Shown piece after piece: positions 24,652-32,495 of a DNA stretch of 42,964 nt. Position numbers and translations under genes: made by a program. The first letter of the stretch is position 1. Every line of letters begins with the position of its first letter. Below the pieces are notes generated by a model. That model was not told where the DNA came from. It saw nothing but the letters and a program-made list of their open reading frames with translations, and did not search any database. The stretch comes from an uncultured Desulfuromonadales bacterium (lineage in GTDB: Bacteria; Desulfobacterota; Desulfuromonadia; Desulfuromonadales; Geopsychrobacteraceae): positions 1 through 42,964 of the forward strand of contig CAMYNC010000038.1 in assembly GCA_947259685.1 (NCBI GenBank), read 5' to 3'.

Positions 24652-26547
24652 TTACTCCGGCCAGCTTTGCAGGTTTTCACCGCGCCACAGGTGGTATTTT
24701 CGCTTGCCGGCCGCGCCGATCGGAATGCTCTGCTCGCCCAGATCGACGACATTTTCGAATACCGCGACCAGTTCCTCCGGCAGCGGATTGTCGGCATCAT
24801 GCAGGATCAACGCATCCCAGCCAAGCTTGTCGATCGGACCGGGCCAGAGCTCGTACTGCGAGCTGACTTTGGGCGGATTGCCTGGCCATTTGTAGGTGAG
24901 CGGATTTCCGGGGGCATAAAAAGCCAATGCCGACGAATACTTACGCAACGGCGAGAGCACCAGGGTTGCTTCCGGCCGCGGCTGTTCCTGCAAAAACCCA
25001 CCGACCTGCTGGCCCAGCTCACTCCAGCCCTTGACTTGCCGGGTCGGATCCTTTTTTCCTAAGGGGATAAAGCTCAGCTGCAAGATAAACGGCAGCAGAT
25101 AGGCCAGCAGGGTCAGAGCAAGACCAAGCTTCAGACCGGGGATAAACAACCGGTGCAACCGATTGAGCATCCCACCATGAATCTGCTGGCGTCCCCAGGC
25201 GGCGAGCAGCAACAGCCCTGCCGGGTAAAAGACCGCCGAACCGCTGGGATTAATGCCCTGCTGGAAACTGAAGCCGGCAAAAGCCAGCAAACCGAAAGCG
25301 CTGAAGCAAACCAGATAGCGGGTCTGTCGCGACCAGCGCAGAAATTTGGGCAGCAGCGAAACCAGCAACAGCAACAGCAGCAACCAGGTCAGCGGGGTCA
25401 GCAGGGCGAGCTGCCAGCCGACAAATTCACCGAAAGTTTTCAGATAATCCTGCCAGCCGCTGCCGGCCAGCGTGACAAAATTGGCGGTGTGCTTAATGGT
25501 GATCCAACCCTGGTTAAAGTTCCAGTAGAGCGGCGGCAGCAGAAACAACAGCGAGCCGACCCAGAGCAGCCAGGGCCAGCGCCGTGCCAGCTGGCGGCGA
25601 TCAGCGGAGAGCAGCAGATAGAGAAACATCAGCAGCGGAAATACCAGCATCAGCTGCGTGCTCAAAGAGCCTGTCCCGACCAGCAGCATGGTCAAAAAAC
25701 CCCAGAGGAACCTGCCCCGGGTCGCGTCGATGGTCCGCCAAAGAGTATAAAGGGCCAGACACCAGCAGCTAACCAGCAGCGCGTCGGTGGTCATGAGCAG
25801 ACCCAGAGCTGCGGCTCCAGGGGTAGCGAGCCAGGCGACCACCCCCCAGAAGCCGACTTCGGCATTGAACATTCGGCGACCGCAAAGGTACATGCCGACC
25901 AGACCCAAAGCACCAAACAACACGGCTGGTATGCGCACCGCTTCAGGCGTGACGCCGAGCAGTTTGGTCGACAAGGCATTCACCCAGGCGATCATCGGCG
26001 GCTTGCTGTAGTAGCCCAGATCGAGACGCCGCGACCAGTCCCAATAATAGCTTTCATCAGGCCCTAAATCGAGAGGGACGATATAGAGATAGCCAAGCCG
26101 CAGCAAACTGACACAGATCAGCAGCAACCAGAACAGCAGATCCCAGCGCAGGTTGGCCGGTTTAGCCGCCACGCCGGCGGCGGCCGCGGGCTCGATCGGC
26201 GGTTCGTCGCTGCCTTCAGCCACAGGGGCAGCTGACTCTGAGTCGCCCTCTACGGCTGGGCCCAGCTCAGGCTCAGCGTCCACTTGGGAATCCGCCAGCT
26301 CTCCCTCAACCAACCCGGCTTCAGGCTCTATATGCTCAGGGGCTGCCTCTGAATCGCCTGCATCACCGAAATCGGCCTCGAGGACGCCATCTTCAGCCTC
26401 AACAACTGCCGCCGCACCTGGCTCCGCACCCTCCTGCTGAGGGAATTCTGCATCTATTGCCGATTCAGCCGGAGAATCGGTAACTTCGTCTGCCAGGGCA
26501 TCCTTGGCGGCATCCTCGGTTTTTTTATCGGAAGTTAAGTCGTCCAT
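24652..26547 (-). CDS. GT39/ArnT-like membrane glycosyltransferase with acidic N-terminal extension
   Basis: 631 residues from the ATG at 26547, chosen because GAGAG lies seven bases upstream. Residues 1-130 are very acidic and rich in Ala, Glu and Ser (for example EPEAGLVEGELADSQVD) with no predicted fold. The catalytic region starts with a membrane helix near 140 and the GT39 motif GPDESYYWDWSRR near 160, followed by YYSKPPMIAW, then about ten more membrane helices and a small soluble C-terminal domain. GT39 enzymes move a sugar from a polyprenyl-phosphate carrier onto lipid A, protein or glycan outside the inner membrane; the acceptor here is unknown. The extension is unusual for the family. 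Confidence 0.85.
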   Translation of the reverse strand: MDDLTSDKKTEDAAKDALADEVTDSPAESAIDAEFPQQEGAEPGAAAVVEAEDGVLEADFGDAGDSEAAPEHIEPEAGLVEGELADSQVDAEPELGPAVEGDSESAAPVAEGSDEPPIEPAAAAGVAAKPANLRWDLLFWLLLICVSLLRLGYLYIVPLDLGPDESYYWDWSRRLDLGYYSKPPMIAWVNALSTKLLGVTPEAVRIPAVLFGALGLVGMYLCGRRMFNAEVGFWGVVAWLATPGAAALGLLMTTDALLVSCWCLALYTLWRTIDATRGRFLWGFLTMLLVGTGSLSTQLMLVFPLLMFLYLLLSADRRQLARRWPWLLWVGSLLFLLPPLYWNFNQGWITIKHTANFVTLAGSGWQDYLKTFGEFVGWQLALLTPLTWLLLLLLLVSLLPKFLRWSRQTRYLVCFSAFGLLAFAGFSFQQGINPSGSAVFYPAGLLLLAAWGRQQIHGGMLNRLHRLFIPGLKLGLALTLLAYLLPFILQLSFIPLGKKDPTRQVKGWSELGQQVGGFLQEQPRPEATLVLSPLRKYSSALAFYAPGNPLTYKWPGNPPKVSSQYELWPGPIDKLGWDALILHDADNPLPEELVAVFENVVDLGEQSIPIGAAGKRKYHLWRGENLQSWPE

Positions 26548-26589
26548 GATCATCTCTCTATTCCCTGAATTGAATCCCTGAGCATTCGC

Positions 26590-26641
26590 TGGCGAATAGC
26601 ACCAGCGATTGAATTGCCTGAACGCTTGCACTCTTCATCGA
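26590..26641. repeat. Dispersed intergenic repeat, copy C (shortened, opposite orientation)
   Basis: GGCGAATAGCACCAGCGATT and GAATTGCCTGA match the reverse complement of copies A and B, then the sequence jumps to CTTGCACTCTTCATC, the far end of the repeat. About 65 bases of the centre are missing. It lies 43 bases upstream of the GT39 start. Confidence 0.65.
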
Positions 26642-26711
26642 TCGTCTAGCCACGGAGTCAGGTCTTCCCCAATAGTTAATCAGCCGAAAGTAACGCAGGA
26701 ATCTTGCAGGA

Positions 26712-27368
26712 TCAAGGATTCTGTTGCCGGTAAGCACAGATCGATGCCAACGGACAACCGGCGCAGAGCGGCTGCTTGCGGCAATGTTCCTTACAATGAA
26801 TAACGACCAAGGCGTGATATTCATTATACAGCTGGGGATCTTCCGGCAGCCGCTGCATAAAAAAATCTCTGGCCCGATGATATTTCTCATCACTCTTGAA
26901 CAACCCAAGCCTGCTGAACAACCGAAGCGTATAAGCATCGATCACAAAGGAGGGATGGCCGCCAGCGTAGAGCAAAATCGAATCCGCAGTCTCTGGTCCG
27001 ATCCCTTTTAAGCCCAGCAGTTCCTGGCGCAGCGGCTCCAGTGGCTGCTGAAGCAGCAGTTCCAGACTCCCGGCATAGTTGCGACACAAGTAGCTCGCCA
27101 GCAACTGCAAGCGCTCGGCTTTCTGACGGAAAAAACCTGATGGCTTGATTAGCCGCTCCAACTCCTCCTGGTCGAGCCTACAGATCGCTTCAGCACTCAG
27201 GGCAGCGGCCGCCCGCAGGTTGGCAATCGCTTTTTCGACATTCTTCCAGTTGGTGTTCTGGGTCAGAATCGCACCGATCGCCATTTCAAACGGGCTCTCG
27301 GCCGGCCACCAACAGCGCGGGCCATAACGCTCGAAGAGCTGCTGATAAATACTTAGCAAGTCACACAT
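26712..27368 (-). CDS. Endonuclease III-related DNA glycosylase (COG2231 type)
   Basis: 218 residues from the ATG at 27368 (GAGAGG upstream). The HhH-GPD fold shows AILTQNTNWKNVEKAI near residue 35, the helix-hairpin-helix LKGIGPETADSILLYA near 115, and the catalytic Asp in FVIDAYTLRLFSR near 140. A C-terminal Cys cluster, HCRKQPLCAGCPLASIC, should hold a [4Fe-4S] cluster. In true Nth the HhH has the lysine nucleophile (GRKTA); here that position is Glu (GPETA), as in the MagIII/COG2231 subfamily, so it is probably a monofunctional alkylbase-type glycosylase. It is divergent from the DUF3179 gene by 51 bases. Confidence 0.85.
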   Translation of the reverse strand: MCDLLSIYQQLFERYGPRCWWPAESPFEMAIGAILTQNTNWKNVEKAIANLRAAAALSAEAICRLDQEELERLIKPSGFFRQKAERLQLLASYLCRNYAGSLELLLQQPLEPLRQELLGLKGIGPETADSILLYAGGHPSFVIDAYTLRLFSRLGLFKSDEKYHRARDFFMQRLPEDPQLYNEYHALVVIHCKEHCRKQPLCAGCPLASICAYRQQNP

Positions 27369-27419
27369 CGATAAACCTCTCGGGAAAAATCGTCGGCAGC
27401 ATAGCACGCGGCAAGAGAT

Positions 27420-28361
27420 ATGCGGTATCCTGAATCTATGAAACATAGACGGAATTTTCCTCAAATTGCCTTACTGCTTAGCCTGATGATCGTTTCCCTG
27501 CCGCTGCTGGCCGCCGCCGACTGGGATTTCAGCAAACGCTCGATTCCGCGCGATGAGATCATGTCCGGCGGACCTCCGCGCGATGGCATTCCAGCCCTGA
27601 ACCAGCCCAAATTTATCCCCGCCGCGCAGGCAGCCTTTATGCGTGACAAAGAGCAGGTGCTGGGCGTCTTCATCAACGGTGTCGCCAAGGCCTACCCGAC
27701 CCGCATTCTCTCCTGGCACGAGCTGGTCAACGATTATTACCGTGACCTGCCGGTGCTGGTCAGCTGGTGACCGCTGGCCTACGCAGGGGTCGTGTACTCC
27801 CGACAGATCAACGCCAAAGAACGCTTTTTCGGAGTTTCCGGGCTGCTGTATCGCAGCAACGTGCTGATGTACGACAAAGGCACTGAGTCGCTCTGGTCGC
27901 AGATCAAAGGCGAGGCGGTCACCGGCGAGCTGACCGGCACCAAGCTGAGAGTCCTGCCCTCAACCCTGACCAGCTGGAAAAAATGGCGAACACATTATCC
28001 AGAATCACACGTCCTCTCACTGGAAACCGGCTACAGCCGCAACTACGATGTCGACCCCTACCTCGATTACTACGAGCGCCAGAGTGGTTTCTGGTCGTTC
28101 TTTAAACTGGGCCCGGGAGAAAAAGAAAAAGAACTGGTGGTCGGGGTCGTGATCGCTGGCCAGGCCAAAGCCTACCCTCTGCGAAAGATCAAGCAGGCCG
28201 GTCGGATCGAGGATCAGCTGGCGGGCAAAAAACTGCAGCTCAGTTTTGACAAAACCACCGATAGTTTGTTCGTGGTTGATGAACAGGGCATCAACATTGA
28301 ACAGATGACCGTTTACTGGTTTGTCTGGAAGGCAATCTGGCCGGAAACGCAGAGATTTTAG
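27420..28361 (+). CDS. DUF3179 protein, probable selenoprotein (in-frame TGA at 27768)
   Basis: Reading TGA as one residue gives a continuous 313-residue protein: signal peptide (KHRRNFPQIALLLSLM then IVSLPLLAAA), a DUF3179 domain with AYPTRILSWHELVND, then VLVSW-TGA-PLAYAGVVYSR, FFGVSGLLYRSNVLMYDKGT and SLWSQIKGEAVTG. Homologues have a conserved Cys at the TGA position (WCPL/YCPL), so Sec for Cys is the natural reading. The sequence after the TGA is in frame and undamaged for 196 codons. A small hairpin (GTCG 27789-27792, CGAC 27801-27804) places its loop 22 bases after the TGA, within the spacing of bacterial SECIS elements, though the stem is short. The alternative is a recent nonsense mutation. 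The start may instead be the ATG at 27438; neither has a strong ribosome-binding site. Function of the family is unknown; it is exported. Confidence 0.75.
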
Positions 28362-28408
28362 CGGCCCCTCCCAGGGACTTTCACTGGAGCGGCGATTATG
28401 TATCTATT

Positions 28409-28655
28409 AAGTCAAAATCAAGGTCGCGGGGTGGAGCGGGGCTTTCGGGGGAACTGCCGGAAAAATGTTTGAAGCCCGCAGGGCAAGTTTTTTTTCGGCC
28501 CCGAAAGTTCTGTGGAGCGCAGGTTCCCGCGTAGCGGGCGGAAGCAGTGGGGCGCGTTTTTCTGCCTACTCTTTTGCCACGCAGCAAAAGAGTAGGGCGT
28601 CTGGCGGGACGCGACCCGCCGGTTTTGCTTTTGGCTTTCAGTGGCCTCCTGCTGT
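28409..28655. repeat. Palindrome-rich intergenic mosaic element
   Basis: Four hairpins sit side by side: CTTTCGGGG/CCCCGAAAG (28442-28450 and 28499-28507, enclosing GCCCGCAGGGC), CCCGC/GCGGG (28526-28538), a perfect 13-bp stem CCTACTCTTTTGC/GCAAAAGAGTAGG (28565-28577 and 28584-28596) and GGCGGG/CCCGCC (28603-28608 and 28615-28620). The stretch is GC-rich and has short spurious reading frames on both strands. This looks like a multi-copy intergenic element. No other copy is in the window. The 28362-28716 gap holds nothing else except a TATAAT box before the helicase gene. Confidence 0.6.
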
Positions 28656-28702
28656 ACCTTATTGCACAGAAATATATTTCCCATTTATCCCCCCCATTCC
28701 TT

Positions 28703-28708
28703 TATAAT
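28703..28708 (+). promoter_or_regulatory. -10 box very close to the helicase start
   Basis: A perfect TATAAT (28703-28708) ends eight bases before the ATG at 28717, and no Shine-Dalgarno sequence precedes that ATG. Transcription from here would give an essentially leaderless mRNA. No good -35 hexamer is visible. Confidence 0.35.
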
Positions 28709-28716
28709 CCCTCCCC

Positions 28717-31251
28717 ATGCTCGACTATCTCTCCCCCGACAGTATTGATCAACTCCGCTACGCCATCGCCGAAGCCAGCGGCAACGAAATCTTCGTTCTG
28801 GCACAGACCGACGCCGATCGCCGCGTGGTCCAGATCGAAGTGCTGGCGCGTGGTTCTGAAGCCGCCGTTCCCGCCATTCTGCAGACCTGTGGATACGGTG
28901 ATGTGGTTATCCACAATCACCCTTCCGGCGAGTTGCGGCCTTCCGGGGCAGACGTTGAGGTTGCCGCACAATTCGGTTCCCTCGGGGTCGGTTTTTATAT
29001 TGTGAACAATGCTGTGGATAACCTGTACCGGGTTGTGGAAGCCTTTGCCGCCAAGGATGAGCAGAAGCTCTCTCCGCAGCAGATTGCCGACTGGCTCGGC
29101 CCAGAAGGGGTGATTGCCCAAAAACTGCCCGACTACGAAGAGCGTCCCGAGCAGTTGCGCATGGCCTTTACCGTCGCCGAAGCCTTCAACCAAGGCAAGC
29201 TGGCGGTGGTTGAAGCCGGCACCGGGACCGGCAAGAGCCTTGCTTATCTGGTCCCAGCGTTGCTCTGGGCGAAGGCCAATACCGAGCGGGTGGTGGTCTC
29301 AACCCGCACCATCAATCTACAGGAACAGCTGATCCGTAAAGACCTGCCGTTTCTGCAACGTGCTACCGGCGTGGAATTTCACGCCGTGCTGGTCAAAGGA
29401 CGCAGCAACTATCTCTGCTGGCGGCGCAGCGAAACCGCCGGGCGGGAGCTGGGACTCTTCGACCAGGAGCAGGTCAACGAAATTCAACAGATTCTCAGCT
29501 GGGCGGAAAACACCCGGGATGGTTCCAAGGAAGATCTTGCCTTTATTCCCAGCTATCAGGCCTGGGAAGAGGTCTGCTGCGAAGCGGACCAGTGCGCGCG
29601 GGTACGCTGTGCCCACTATAGTCGCTGCTTTTTCCACAAAGCCCGTCGTCAAGCGGCACGCGCTGACATCCTGGTGGTCAATCACGCCCTGCTGCTCTCC
29701 GATCTGGCTCTGCGCCATCAGACCAGTAACTACTCTGCAACTGCCGTACTGCCCCCATTTGAGCGGGTGATCCTTGATGAGGCCCATCACCTGGAAGATG
29801 TCGCCACCAGCTATTTTTCTGCGCAGATCACCCGTTTTACCTTTTCCCGGGTCCTCAGCCGCCTGCGTCACCCGCGCAAAGCCAACCAGGGGCTGCTGCC
29901 ACGACTGCTCGACCAGCTCTCGCGCGAACTGCCCGATGCGGAAGATAAACTCTACCGAACTCTGCACGAACGGATCGAAACCCTGATCTCAAGGCGGCAA
30001 CAGCTGCTTGAAAGTGCGGTGGACGAGTTGCAGAGTATCGGCGAGGAGCTGCCGACTGCGCTTGGCAAACAGGTTTCGAGCAAATTTGAAATTAAACATC
30101 GGGTGTTGCCCGGCTTTCAACAAAGTGCCGAATGGCAGCAGATTTGCGAACGCACCGAGCGACTGCGGCTTGCCAGCCATGAATTGGCCGAAGGGATTCT
30201 CGAGCTGCTGCGCGAGTGCGACGTCCTGCCGGAGAGCGTCGCCGATAAGCTCAATTCCTCCTTGGTCGATCTACGCGGTATCGCCGGCCGGCTCGAAGGG
30301 CTGGCGGCCGACCTGGGGTCTTTTCAGGCCGCGGCTGAAGGCAGCTGTGTCTGGCTGGAGGTCAAAGAAGGTCGGATCGGCCGCGGCAAGGGTTTGATTA
30401 CCAGCCTTTGCCAGGCTCCTCTCGAAGTCGCCGAGAGTCTGCGCAAGGCGCTTTACGAGCGATTTCAGACCCTGGTTATGACCAGCGCAACCCTGACGGT
30501 CGCCGGAGCCTTCGGCTATTTTCATGCGCGGGTAGGACTCGATCAGGTCGAACCGGGTCGGCTGATTGAACTGAGCCTCGATTCCCCCTTCGATTATCAA
30601 CATCAGGCGCTGGTCGCCGTGCCGACCGACCTGCCGGAACCGGGCAAGCCGGGCTTTGCCGAGGCGGTGCGCGATGCGGTGGAGAAAGCTCTGCTGGCCA
30701 GCGGTGGCCGCAGCTTCGTGCTGTTTACCTCCTACGCCCTGCTGCGCCAGGTGCATGAAGGAATCGCGCCGGTGCTCGAAGCTCAGCGGCTGCGCTGCCT
30801 GCGCCAGGGGCAGGAAAATCGCCATCGGCTGCTCAAACGGTTCGCTGAAGAAGAGACCAGCATTTTGTTCGGTACCGATTCCTTCTGGGAAGGGGTCGAT
30901 GTTCCCGGCCGCTCGCTCGAGCAGGTGATCATCGCTCGGTTACCCTTTAAGGTGCCGACCGAACCGGTGCTTGAAGCCCGCGCCCAGGCGATCGAACAAC
31001 GCGGTGGCGATCCGTTTATGGAATACACCGTGCCGCAGGCGGTCATCCGTTTTAAGCAGGGTTTCGGCCGCCTGATCCGCCATCGCAACGACCGCGGCGT
31101 GGTGCTGATCCTTGATACCCGGGTGATCCGGCGCGGCTATGGGCGGATGTTCTTGCGGTCACTACCGCCGGCACGGCTGGTTAAAGGAGCCAGCGAAGAG
31201 GTTTTTGCTACCTTAAAACAATTCTTTACCGACAATAGGATGGAACAATGA
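28717..31251 (+). CDS. DinG-family helicase with N-terminal JAMM (RadC-like) domain
   Basis: 844 residues. Residues 1-115 form a JAMM/MPN metalloprotease-like domain with the full zinc motif HNHPSGELRPSGAD (His66, His68, Ser76, Asp79) and an upstream Glu in GNEIFVLAQ. A superfamily 2 XPD/DinG helicase follows: Walker A EAGTGTGKS near 167, a Fe-S Cys cluster CCEADQCARVRC near 286-305, DEAH at 354-357, the Arch region, MTSATLTVAGAF near 588 and motif VI QGFGRLIRHR near 783. DinG enzymes are Fe-S, 5'-3' DNA helicases that resolve R-loops and G-quadruplexes. The stop overlaps the start of the next gene (ATGA), so they are translationally coupled. The JAMM fusion is the unusual part. Confidence 0.9.
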   Translation: MLDYLSPDSIDQLRYAIAEASGNEIFVLAQTDADRRVVQIEVLARGSEAAVPAILQTCGYGDVVIHNHPSGELRPSGADVEVAAQFGSLGVGFYIVNNAVDNLYRVVEAFAAKDEQKLSPQQIADWLGPEGVIAQKLPDYEERPEQLRMAFTVAEAFNQGKLAVVEAGTGTGKSLAYLVPALLWAKANTERVVVSTRTINLQEQLIRKDLPFLQRATGVEFHAVLVKGRSNYLCWRRSETAGRELGLFDQEQVNEIQQILSWAENTRDGSKEDLAFIPSYQAWEEVCCEADQCARVRCAHYSRCFFHKARRQAARADILVVNHALLLSDLALRHQTSNYSATAVLPPFERVILDEAHHLEDVATSYFSAQITRFTFSRVLSRLRHPRKANQGLLPRLLDQLSRELPDAEDKLYRTLHERIETLISRRQQLLESAVDELQSIGEELPTALGKQVSSKFEIKHRVLPGFQQSAEWQQICERTERLRLASHELAEGILELLRECDVLPESVADKLNSSLVDLRGIAGRLEGLAADLGSFQAAAEGSCVWLEVKEGRIGRGKGLITSLCQAPLEVAESLRKALYERFQTLVMTSATLTVAGAFGYFHARVGLDQVEPGRLIELSLDSPFDYQHQALVAVPTDLPEPGKPGFAEAVRDAVEKALLASGGRSFVLFTSYALLRQVHEGIAPVLEAQRLRCLRQGQENRHRLLKRFAEEETSILFGTDSFWEGVDVPGRSLEQVIIARLPFKVPTEPVLEARAQAIEQRGGDPFMEYTVPQAVIRFKQGFGRLIRHRNDRGVVLILDTRVIRRGYGRMFLRSLPPARLVKGASEEVFATLKQFFTDNRMEQ

Positions 31252-31859
31252 AGAAGTACCTGAAGCTAATTGGTGGTTTATCGATTCTCCTGCTGCTCGT
31301 CGCTTGCGATAGCGGACAGATTTTTCATAAATTGCGACCAAATTCGGTGATCCTGGCCTTCGGCGACAGCCTCACTTTCGGCACCGGGGCTCCGCAGAAA
31401 ATGAGCTACCCGGTGCAGCTCGAAGATCTAATTGGCCGCAAGGTCGTCAATGCCGGAATCGCCGGCGAAATCAGCGCCGATGGCGCCAGCCGCCTGCCGG
31501 CCCTGCTTGATCAGCATCAACCTGACCTGCTTTTGCTCTGTCACGGCGGCAATGACCTGCTGCGCAAGCTGGATAAACAACAATTGCGCGACAACCTGCA
31601 GCGGATGTTCGAAGCAGCCAACCAGCGCGGGATCCCGGTGGTGATGATTGCCATCCCCCAGCCGAGCCTGCTGGTCAATGATGCTGACCTCTATCAGCAA
31701 CTGGCCAAGGCAAACAATATTCCGCTGGTCGAAAATGTCCTGGCCAAGCTGTTGAAAAATCCGCAATACAAGAGCGACCAGATCCATCCCAACGCGGCCG
31801 GCTACGAGGTGCTGAGCAAAGCCGTTGCCGACAAACTGCATGAGCTCAGAGCAATTTAG
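31248..31859 (+). CDS. SGNH/GDSL-type esterase lipoprotein (TesA-like)
   Basis: 203 residues. A lipoprotein signal peptide ends LLLVAC (Cys20). The hydrolase has block I FGDSLTFGTG (nucleophile Ser41), block III GGNDLL and block V DQIHPNAAGYEVLS with the catalytic Asp and His. This matches the TesA/acyl-CoA thioesterase I and arylesterase group, acting on esters or thioesters in the periplasm. It begins inside the last codon of the helicase gene, although the functions have no obvious link. Confidence 0.9.
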   Translation: MKKYLKLIGGLSILLLLVACDSGQIFHKLRPNSVILAFGDSLTFGTGAPQKMSYPVQLEDLIGRKVVNAGIAGEISADGASRLPALLDQHQPDLLLLCHGGNDLLRKLDKQQLRDNLQRMFEAANQRGIPVVMIAIPQPSLLVNDADLYQQLAKANNIPLVENVLAKLLKNPQYKSDQIHPNAAGYEVLSKAVADKLHELRAI

Positions 31860-31917
31860 AATTCCCTGAGGCAGACCGGAGCGCCGCCGGGACCACTATC
31901 TGTACACTGTCGACAAT

Positions 31918-31945
31918 TTGACAAGGAACAGAGGTTGGCTATCCT
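31918..31945 (+). promoter_or_regulatory. Promoter of the ferritin-like/diheme cytochrome operon
   Basis: TTGACA (31918-31923), a 16-base spacer and TATCCT (31940-31945), about 45 bases before the ferritin-like start, which has a strong GAGGAGG site. Confidence 0.55.
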
Positions 31946-31991
31946 TGAAGGACCAGATTCTACACCGATAACCGTGTGAGAGGAGGTCCCC

Positions 31992-32489
31992 ATGCCCCAG
32001 GAATTCAATCATCAGCAAGCGATCAAAATGGCCGTGGAAAATGAAAAGGAAATGATGTGTTTCTATCAACGGGCCGCTGAAATGGCCAACAATCCCGCTG
32101 GCAAAAAAGTGTTTGAACAGCTGGCCAAAGACGAGCAAGATCATGTGAGTACCTTTTTCCGTCACTACCAGGGTGGAGACATCGGCTCTATCGAAGAATT
32201 TATGAGCTCTCCTTGCCAGTGGAGCGAGGCAATGGTAAAAGAACTCAACCAATTGCTCGATGGCCAGGTCAAAGAGCGCCGGGCGATGGAAATCGCCATG
32301 CAGAAGGAGCAACAGCTCGAGCAAAGCCTGCGCAATACGGCCAAACAGATTGTTGATCCCGGCGTGCGCATCGTCTTTGATCAGATGGCTAAAGAAACCC
32401 GTAATCATTTTCAGATTATCGAGTCCGAATACGCCCACCTGATGGGCATGGTGCACGAGACCGATATCGACACTTTCGTCAGGGAATAA
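31992..32489 (+). CDS. Ferritin-like (rubrerythrin-family) protein
   Basis: 165 residues, nearly all helical. Four-helix-bundle metal ligands are visible: Glu in MAVENEKEMMCFYQRAA, ExxH in LAKDEQDHVSTFF, Glu in GQVKERRAMEIA and ExxH-like MAKETRNHFQIIESEYAH. The spacing is that of the ferritin-like diiron proteins related to rubrerythrin, but the rubredoxin domain is absent. The likely role is peroxide or iron handling in the cytosol, by analogy with rubrerythrins of anaerobes. AGGAGG lies directly upstream of the ATG. The next gene, a diheme cytochrome, starts six bases after the stop, so the two are an operon. Confidence 0.82.
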   Translation: MPQEFNHQQAIKMAVENEKEMMCFYQRAAEMANNPAGKKVFEQLAKDEQDHVSTFFRHYQGGDIGSIEEFMSSPCQWSEAMVKELNQLLDGQVKERRAMEIAMQKEQQLEQSLRNTAKQIVDPGVRIVFDQMAKETRNHFQIIESEYAHLMGMVHETDIDTFVRE

Positions 32490-32495
32490 ACCGAT

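Noticed and set aside
27768..27792. Hairpin starting at the TGA itself (TGACC/GGTCG with CTG/CAG) as the SECIS element
   Set aside because: Its loop begins only six bases after the TGA, too close for known bacterial SECIS spacing; the hairpin at 27789-27804 fits better, though it is short.
28396..28707. Overlapping short frames on both strands in the 28362-28716 gap
   Set aside because: They follow the hairpins of the mosaic element, have odd composition and lack ribosome-binding sites.
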